The position numbers were made by a program, and so were the translations under genes. 64,000 nucleotides of DNA from Monodelphis domestica (Eukaryota; Chordata; Mammalia; Didelphimorphia; Didelphidae): contig NC_077233.1 in the NCBI RefSeq assembly GCF_027887165.1, positions 182,589,114 through 182,653,113 on the forward strand, written 5' to 3'. Below, piece by piece: positions 56,940-64,000 of this stretch. Every line of letters begins with the position of its first letter. Positions within the stretch are counted from its first letter, which is position 1. The notes under the pieces were generated by a model, which did no database searches, had not been told where the DNA came from, and worked only from the letters and a program-made list of their open reading frames with translations.

Positions 56940-58360
56940 TTAATTTTTTTAAAAAAGAAGATATTTTACTTTTTCCCTAATTATATGTAAAAATAATTTT
57001 TAGCATTCTTCTAAAAAAAAACATTCTTTTAAAAAAAGTTGAGTCTCCCTCCTTCCTCCACCTTCCCTTGCTGAAACAGTAAGCAATCTGATACAGATTT
57101 TACATATGGAACATTTTATTGGTCCCTTTGTGGAAGAAAACTTGAACAAAAGAAAAAAAAATGAAGCAAGAGTTAAGTAGAGTAAACTTTGGTCTGGATT
57201 GATATTCTATCAGTTCTTTCTCTGGAAGCAGATAGTATTTTTCATTATGAGTCTTTTGGTATTATCAGGGACCATTGTATTGCTTCAGAAAGCAAAGTTA
57301 TTCAGAGTTTTTCATAGTATAATATTGCTGATATTATTATTGCTGTGATCCCATTTCTGTTTACTTCACTCTACGTCATTTCGTGTAAATCTATCCAGGT
57401 TTTTCCAAAATCATCCTACTCATCATTTCTTACAGCAAATTAGTATTTCATTACAATCACATAGTACAAATTACTCAGCCATTTCCCAATTGATGAAAAT
57501 CTCACTTTTCTCCTTCATTGTCACCTCAAAAAGAGCTGCTATAAATTTTTATCCATAAATCCTTTTTTATTTTTTATCTCTGGCTTTTGTGATGACCATT
57601 CCTGTTCCTGGTGATGGAGACAATGGATGTCTCTTCTGATAACTGAAAATTATAAATAATGTCAAAAGAAGTAAATTATGAAGTCTGAATTGTTTTTTTG
57701 TTTTTTAATTTTTTTTTAAACCCTTACCTTCTGCTTGGAGTCAATACTGTGTATCGGCTCCAAGACAGAAAAATGGTAAGGACTAGGCAAAGGGGGTCAA
57801 GTGACTTGTCCAGGGTCACACAGCTGGGAAGTGTTTTGAGGCCACATTTGAAACCAGGACCTCCTGTCTCTGGGCCTGGCTCTCAATCCACTGAAGCACC
57901 CAACTGCCCCCTGAAGTCTGAATTGTTTTAAAGAAGTGTTATTAGTGCTATTGCTGGATCAAAGGGTTATGTACAGTTTTATAGTCCTTTAGGCTTAGTT
58001 CCAAATTGCTCTCCAGAATGGCTGAATCAGTTCACAATTATTTCAACAGTGCATTAGTGTCTCAATTTTCCCAAATCTCCTAATGTTTGTCATTTTCTTT
58101 TACAGTCATAATAGCCAATATGAAAAGTGTAAGATGGTACCTTGGAGTGGTTTTAAATTTTCATTTCTCTAATAGTGATTTAATGATTAATAGTGATTTT
58201 TTTTTCACATAAATATGAATAGCTTTGATTATTTCATCTGAAAACTAACTTCATATCCTTTGAGTCTTTAATAATTGGGGAACTTATATTCTTATACATT
58301 TGACACATTTCACTATGTATTTGAGAAATAAGACCTTTATTAGAGAAACTTGTAAATTTT
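56940..58360 (-). mobile_element. L1 3' end, antisense
   Basis: 3' UTR antisense from about 56,940 (TTTTTCCCTAATTATATG), ORF2 C-terminal blocks (CAGTTCTTTCTCTGGAAGCAG; AGCCATTTCCCAATTGATG; CCAAATTGCTCTCCAGAATGGC; ATTTTCATTTCTCTAATAGTGATTTA). A SINE lies at 57,697-57,912. Leads toward HAL1/ORF1-type sequence at about 58,400. Confidence 0.7.
57697..57912 (-). mobile_element. CORE-SINE, antisense, with 17-bp duplication
   Basis: Exact 17-bp duplication GAAGTCTGAATTGTTTT at 57,680-57,696 and 57,913-57,929. Between lie the T-run, AACCCTTACCTTCTGCTTGG, GTCCAGGGTCACACAGCTGGGAAG, and GACCTCCTGTCTCTGGGCCTGGCTCTC...CAACTGCCCCCT. The best defined SINE insertion in the window. Confidence 0.95.
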
Positions 58361-58399
58361 TCCCAAAGGTCAAGCATTCTCCTTACCACATTACCCCTT

Positions 58400-60205
58400 A
58401 CTCCCTCCACTGTAAAAGTTCTTTTGTCCCTCTTCCATGTGGGATATTTTCTCACCTTCTACCAGTGCATTAATCTTTCTCATCCCTTAATTTTTTTTTA
58501 GGTATAATCCCATCATATTTAACTCATACCTTTGCCGTCTGTCTATATATACTCCTCATAACTTCCCTAATAATGATAAAGTTTTTAGGAGTTACAAGTA
58601 TCTTCCCATATAGGGAAATTATAAATAGTTTAATTTCATTAAATCCCTTATGATATCACTTTTTTACCTTTGTATGCTTTTCTCAAGTTGTATTTGAAAG
58701 TCAATTTTTCTATTCAACTCTGGCCTTTTCATTAGGAATGCTTAAAAATCCTCTTTTTCATTGAGTGCTCATTTTTTCTCCTAAAGGAAAGGATTATGCT
58801 CAATTTTGTTGGGTAAATTATTCTTGATTGTAATCCTATCTTCTTTGCCCTCTGGAATATCATTCAAGGTCATCTAATCCTTTAATGTAGAAGCTACTAA
58901 ATCTTTTGGTATCTTGACTGTGGCTCCACAATATTTGAATTATTTGTTGGGGGGGAGGGGGTGACTACTTGCAATATTTTCTCCTTTACCTGGGACTTCC
59001 GAAATTTGGTTATAATATTCCTTAGAATTTTCATTTGGGTATCTTTCAGAAAGTGATTGATAGATCATTTCAATTTCTATTTAACCACCAATTCTAGAAT
59101 ATAAGGGCAGTTTTTCTTGATAATTTCTTGAAAGATAATGTCTAGACTTTTATTTATTATAACTTTCAGGTAGTCCAAATTCTTAAATTATTTCCACTTG
59201 ATCTGTTTTCCATGTCAGTTCTTTTTCCAATGAGATATTTCACATTTTCTTCTATTTTTTTATGCATTTGATTTTGTTTTATTGTTTCTGTCTCATGGAG
59301 TCATTAGTTTCTACTACTGAATTCTAATTTTAAATAATTTTTTTCTAAAGAGAGATTTTGTGTCTCTTTTCCCATGGGGCCAATTCTCTTTTTTTAAAGG
59401 ATTATTTTCTTTAGGTTTTTATTTTGTTCCTTTACCAAATTGTTGACATTTTTCCTTGAGGCTTTGAATGCAGCAGTATTGACTTTATTTTCTTCTGAGC
59501 TTTTATTTTGATCTTCCCTGTCACTAAAATATCCAAGTTATTTCTTTTTTGTTGTTGTTGTTTGCTCAAGATTTCCAGCCTTTTTTTTTGTCTTTTAACT
59601 TAAAAAAACTCTTGAAGTTGAACTCTGTTCCTATGATTAATGGGGCTCTTTCCCAAGAATTAGGGTTTTTTTGCACAGCTGCTTTATGAACTAGCCCTAA
59701 GGATCTATAAGTTTTTAGTTCCTCCAAGGTGGTATAATCAAAAGAGAGATGTTTGCTATTCTGGCCAGTACTCTGATCTATGAGTGACCACCAGCACTCT
59801 TTTCTACCCTGGAACTATGACCAGGATACCCTGCTCCCCTGTAGCCACAAGCTACTGGGATGCAAACTGGGACTACAACTCCATGTATGGGCAGTACAAC
59901 AGAGTCTGGCACCTAGTCCCAGCAAAGGGACCCTCGTAATCTCCTTCTGACCTATTGTCTGACCCCCTTATTATTCATGGGCTGAGAACTCAAGAAGCCA
60001 TTGCTGCTGATTGACCTGCTCCCAAGGCCTATGCTGGCTTGCCAAGGTGGGACCTTGCACTAGTGCACTGGCTTGCATTCCACTCCTACCTTGGTACAAC
60101 AGATCTTTCATGCCAACTTTCAAAGTTGTCTTGAGCTGGAAAATGGTTTCACTGCCCTTTTTATGGGTTCTACTACTCCAAAATTCAATGCAGAATATCC
60201 TGAGA
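58400..60205 (-). mobile_element. L1/HAL1 ORF1 and 5' region, antisense
   Basis: Antisense ORF1: the C-terminal/RRM part (GGAATGCTTAAAAATCCTC; ACAATATTTGAATTATTTG; TTCATTTGGGTATCTTTCAGAAAG; ATTCTAGAATATAAGGGCAG), then the coiled coil (CAATGAGATATTTCACATTTTC; CTCATGGAGTCATTAG; GATCTTCCCTGTCACTAAAAT) and a 5' region at 59,640-60,200 aligning with 18,600-19,200. No ORF2 between the 3' end and ORF1 is recognisable, fitting a HAL1-type element. Confidence 0.6.
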
Positions 60206-60462
60206 TAATTCAAAATTTGCAAACATCACAATCACAGAAATTAAGAACTGCTTAGAAGTCTCAAGAGTTTGAAAATAAAAATTCATGAGAAAAGCAAATA
60301 AGCATTAAAATACTTTAAAAAAAACAAGGGAAAATACTGTTTAAAATGCCCAATATGGAGACTACATCAGAAAAATTCCAAAATCCATTGAATGTTAACT
60401 GAAGTAAAAAAATCCACATATACTATGAAATTTAGATTAGAATTGATGGTTGATTATTGATT

Positions 60463-60662
60463 TTTTTTAAAACCCTTACCTTCAGTTTTAGACTTAGTAC
60501 TTTGTATTGGTTCCAAGGGAGGACTGGTAAAGGCTAAGCAACAGGGATTAAGTGGCTTGCCTGGGATCACCCAGTTAGGAAATGTCTGAGGTGAGATTTG
60601 AACTCGGGACTTACCATCTCAAAACCTGATTTTCAGTATACTAAACCATCTAAGTTGCCCCA
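60463..60662 (-). mobile_element. CORE-SINE, antisense
   Basis: T-run, AAAACCCTTACCTTCAGTTTTAGAC, GGCTTGCCTGGGATCACCCAGTTAGGAAATG, head decayed (AAGTTGCCCC). Duplication ATTATTGATT / ATTACTGATT at 60,453-60,462 and 60,665-60,674, one mismatch. Confidence 0.85.
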
Positions 60663-60674
60663 TAATTACTGATT

Positions 60675-61387
60675 AAGAATTCCATCTAATCACTAACTTC
60701 AAATTTGTGAATCAAATTCAGACTTGATTGCATAGGCCTCATTGGTAAAAATGTAATGATTTATAGTGCTTTTGCTGACCATGGAGAGATGGAGGAAAGG
60801 TGAATCAACCTATGAATAAGATGTTTGCTCACTATGGGACCTTTCAGGGGATGTGAGCCAATTCTGTGATAAGCGATAACTACTATGGAACATACTAAAA
60901 GAACTATCTTTTTCATCTCTAAAACTCTTTTTTTAGTCATCTCTAAAACTTTTTTCCCCATTGCTATGGATTATGGAAATCTCTTCTCTGGATCAAATCC
61001 ACCCTTTATATCTGTGTTACACCAATCACAGTTTTAGTAATTATTTTTGTTTTTGCTACCTTTCAACTATATAAAAGAGCTGCTGTCAAGTACATCCTTG
61101 ACTACTCAGAGGCTTGGATCCTTTTTTATTGGTATCTGCTAGCCATACACATAAATTGATCATGCTCAGTTTTTTGTCTTAATTTCTCTATCAGATTTCT
61201 ATTGCAAAAATACCATACAAGCAGTACAAAATATGTATTTAAAATTATTGAATTAAACTATTAGGAAAACATTTTGACTCATTTGAAAACCTAAATCATA
61301 ATGCACCAGTTTCAGGATTACTCATATATCACACAACTTAGGGGGGAAAACCCTAAAGGGTGAAGATGTTCTATTTGAAGAAATTGT
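60675..61387. other. No gene or assigned repeat
   Basis: Intron-like AT-rich DNA. A short repeated segment TCATCTCTAAAACT occurs twice at 60,913-60,952. Nothing else recognised. Confidence 0.4.
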
Positions 61388-61588
61388 GAGGGGCATCTAA
61401 ATGACTCAGTAGATCGAGCCAGGCCAGGAGTCAGGAGGTCCTGGGTTCAGATCTAGCCTTAGGACATTTCCTAGCTGTGTGACTATGGGCAAGTCACTTA
61501 ACCCCAATTGCCTCATCCTCACCCATTCTTCTGTCTTGGAACCCACATTTAGTATTGATTCTAAGATGGGAGGTAAATATTGAAAGAA
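61388..61588 (+). mobile_element. CORE-SINE, sense
   Basis: GAGGGGCATCTAAATGACTCAG head, CAGGAGGTCCTGGGTTCAGATC, CCTAGCTGTGTGACTATGGGCAAGTCACTTAACCCC, CTAAGATGGGAGGTAAATATTGAAAG tail. Duplication AGAAATTGT / AGAAATCGT at 61,379-61,387 and 61,589-61,597. Confidence 0.85.
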
Positions 61589-61744
61589 AGAAATCGTAAT
61601 AGAAATTTAATTGGCTTGGTGAAAACAAACTGAAATATAAATGACAAAATACCAGCTAGCAAGAAAGTTCTCAAGATTTAATATGTCTAAAGACATAATT
61701 AAACTCATTTCTCTAGGTAATATGATGATATGTCTAAAGATGGA

Positions 61745-61955
61745 ATTAATAAGACCTAGTTTTGAGTTCCACTTCTATGAATCACACTCCTGATATTTCT
61801 TAGCTGTGTGACTGAGTTACCTTTTCTCCATATTCAGAGTAAGGATAATGCCCAACAATTCTGCCTCTTATTATGAAGCTTAGATAAAAAATAAATATAG
61901 TGTTTTGTTAACCTTAAAATGCCTTGTAGAGTTCAACTTATTAATGTTATTATAC
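61745..61955 (+). mobile_element. MIR-type SINE, sense
   Basis: AAGACCTAGTTTTGAGTTCCACTTC, TTAGCTGTGTGACTGAGTTACC, TAAGGATAATGCCCAACAATTCTGCC, and 3' part TTAACCTTAAAATGCCTTGTAGAG. Confidence 0.7.
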
Positions 61956-61979
61956 CAATAAAGAAAAATGAGATGATAT

Positions 61980-62160
61980 CATGTAGTGAAAAAGGGTGTT
62001 GGAGTTTGAGTCAGGAAAGCCTGGGTTAAAATTTTGCCTTTGACATTTGTTACTTGTAATAAGTAAATCACTTCACCTGTCTAAGCCTCAAGTAGCTCTA
62101 AAATTATTAAAACTAAATTGTAATTTGCCTTAGGGAGAGGGATTCCATCAGCTATAATTC
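61980..62160 (+). mobile_element. Old CORE-SINE, sense
   Basis: CATGTAGTGAAAAAGGGTGTTGGAGTTTGAGTCAGGAAAGCCTGGGTTAAAATTTTGCC, then AAGTAAATCACTTCACCTGTCTAAGCCTCA. Head intact enough to show the tRNA-like part; the 3' part decayed. Confidence 0.75.
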
Positions 62161-63031
62161 TCATTCTAGCAGAAAATAGTAGTGATTATTTAAGAGAAGG
62201 GAAAATCTTTTGATAAGTGAGCCTTGGTGAAATATTTCTGGGGTGTTCTTTAGACTAGCAGTAAGCTATTCCAAAATGTAAATCATAAAAATGTGGATGT
62301 GGTTGTCAGGCAAAACTGATTTTTTAAAAACTATATATTAGTTGCATAAATAGTTATTTACTCAGGAAAGAGTCCTTTTGGCTTGTTTTACAACAGCAAA
62401 AGTAGATGAACTGAAGTAGACAGTTTTTATGAGATCTTTTATCCCCTCAAAGTGGTCCATTAGTGAAAAAGTTGGAAAATAATCAGAGCATAGTGCCCTT
62501 TGGCCTTTAGGTTACTTTTCAGCCCCTAAGGAATAATTCAAATTACCAAATTGAGTGATTGTCCTATGAGTCTATCAATAGACTGAAAATCTAGTGTACA
62601 TTTTTACTACTTTGTTTCTTCTATAGATACTTAAGATTGCTTGCCCCTATTTAGGAGGTAATTGATATTGCACAGAGATTGAGTTACCTGCTAAAAGTGG
62701 CATAATCAGGTAGATTAAAAATATGGAGTTTTACCAAACTTCTTCAACACTTTGGTTGGCATAATTGTGACTATATCCTTTCCTTAAATGCAGGGACCAT
62801 GCTTTCCATTTCTTCTCTATCCTCATCATATATGTCTAGTACAAGTACCTTTTCTTTGCTGTCTGAAATGGATGGAGATAAATCAATGTTAAATGCTACT
62901 CATCTGTATGGGGAAAGGTGTAAAGGTAGAAAGAGCAATGGATGACTAAGCTGAATGGACTGGGTGAGTTCTGTGGGGAAGCTAGAAGTCATTGGAAGTC
63001 AAATATTTAAAAAGAATGCTTTCAATTTTAG
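62161..63031 (+). other. Intron end with splice acceptor
   Basis: Intron-like DNA with a doubtful L2 trace at 62,780-62,890 (GCAGGGACCATGCTTTCC). It ends with a usable acceptor: the pyrimidine-rich GCTTTCAATTTTAG, AG at 63,030-63,031. Confidence 0.5.
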
Positions 63032-63041
63032 GAGATGAAAA

Positions 63042-63894
63042 ATGGCAAGTTCAGGTCCACCTGCCCAGAAGATACTAAAAGCTAAAAAGACCATGCCTAC
63101 AAGTTTCCAGAAACAAATACATATGCATAAATCAGGAAATATTGAGACACTGAAAGCAATAGATAGGAATAATGTACATAGTGGAAATCAGCAGTTAAGG
63201 ATGGATGTTATACATAAGAAAAGTGAAAATTCTGATATGAAGAATTTCTTACTGGACTCAAGGAGAAATACCATACTCCCTCAGGAAAATGAAACATTTC
63301 CTCAGACTTTAGCACTATCACTAAAAGCAGTAAAGAGCAACTCAGAGATGAACTTTGTCAATGAACAAGTTATTGATCCAACAACCAGGCCCAGTGAAAC
63401 AGAAGATTCTTGCAAGAAACTTTTTATACAAGATTCAAGTGACTTACAGAAAACTTCATGTGGTTCTGAACACAAAGCAAATGAAAAAAAAATTTCATTT
63501 GAGCAAGCTAAAGTTGATTTGAATCCAAAACCAAGCAGCAGCCCATCTATTTTGTTGAATGGTTTAATTAACAAGCCAGCTTATATATTAGGCAGTCATA
63601 TAGAAAAAACTTTTAATGGTATTTGGAATGGTAAAGGAAATCACGTACGTCCCAGGTTAGAAGTGACCTCACATTTGGATTCACCCGTCTCACAGCAGAA
63701 TGAAGCCATTTCAGTTATACATTCAAACATTCATCTTAAGGCTAACAAGACATCTAATTTGAAAAGACCAGTTGAGGTCAGGAAAGATACAAGTGATTTT
63801 TTGAAGACACAAGAATACAATCAAATCAATTGTTCAAGTAGAATAGACTATGGAAATACAGTCTCTACATGGCATTCGTCATTTGAAACAAATA
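63042..63894 (+). CDS. First coding exon of an unidentified gene
   Basis: Open for 284 codons plus one base, bounded by TTTCAATTTTAG (63,020-63,031) and a consensus donor GTAAGT at 63,895-63,900. The ATG at 63,042 has A at -3 and G at +4, a strong context. An earlier ATG at 63,035 opens a 16-codon frame that overlaps the start and could dampen it. The protein begins MASSGPPAQKILKAKK, is hydrophilic and rich in Ser, Asn, Lys and Gln, lacks signal peptide, membrane segments, Cys/His clusters and repeats, and looks disordered. A long basic, Ser-rich N-terminus is common in nuclear proteins, but that is only an impression. I do not recognise the gene. The frame running on past 63,894 to 63,959 is intron read-through. 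It probably belongs to a transcript starting in the CpG island about 24 kb upstream; downstream exons lie outside the window. Confidence 0.8.
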
Positions 63895-63900
63895 GTAAGT
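63895..63900 (+). promoter_or_regulatory. Splice donor of the coding exon
   Basis: ATA|GTAAGT, a full match to the intron part of the donor consensus. It ends the exon after the first base of a codon, so the next exon must begin in phase 1. Confidence 0.8.
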
Positions 63901-64000
63901 ATTTTATTCACAATATAAGAAAGTCCCATTCATTTAGACTTAAGTTAACCCTGACATAGACAAATATAAAAAATATGTCAGTATAATAAAAAGCATTTTA

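Overview
The window looks like AT-rich nuclear DNA of a marsupial (metatherian mammal). The evidence is the repeat mix: LINE-1 copies with ORF1 and ORF2 remnants, many tRNA-headed SINEs with the CORE segment (GCTGTGTGACC...GGCAAGTCACTT), old L2, CR1/L3 and MIR fragments, a hAT MITE that resembles the opossum OposCharlie family, and several endogenous retroviral LTRs. All family names come from memory of consensus sequences; none was checked against a library, and I cannot name the species.

Layout. 1-2.7 kb: 3' end of a gammaretrovirus-like provirus (broken integrase, then an LTR end). 4.2-4.7 kb: L1 fragment. 5.2-12.8 kb: a composite sense-strand insertion of two L1 copies inside one target-site duplication. 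13.9-22 kb: antisense L1/HAL1-type copies nested in each other, including a second two-L1 composite and a solo LTR. 22-26.5 kb: mostly unassigned, with one LTR related to the first. 26.5-30.2 kb: two hAT-type elements, one interrupted by L1 and one inserted in L1. 30.2-36.4 kb: stacked LTRs, one LTR inside another inside an old L1, and an inverted LTR pair. 36.6-38.8 kb: L2 pieces and a degenerate minisatellite. 38.8-39.6 kb: a CpG island that reads as a promoter. 40-62 kb: intron-like DNA full of SINE, L1, L2 and MIR copies. 63.0-63.9 kb: one convincing coding exon with intact splice sites.

Only one piece of host protein-coding sequence is well supported: the exon at 63,042-63,894. The simplest model is a plus-strand gene with its promoter in the CpG island near 38.9 kb, a first intron of about 24 kb, and translation starting at 63,042. 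That link is an inference. I do not recognise the protein. All other long reading frames are transposon remnants, GC-driven frames in the CpG island, or frames in tandem repeats.

No CRISPR array, operon, rRNA gene or functional tRNA gene was seen. The most interesting signals are structural: two tandem L1-L1 insertions that each share one target-site duplication, a short hairpin-rich insertion with a 13-bp duplication at 30.75 kb, the LTR-in-LTR-in-L1 stack at 30.2-32.4 kb, and the head-to-head LTR pair at 35-36 kb.
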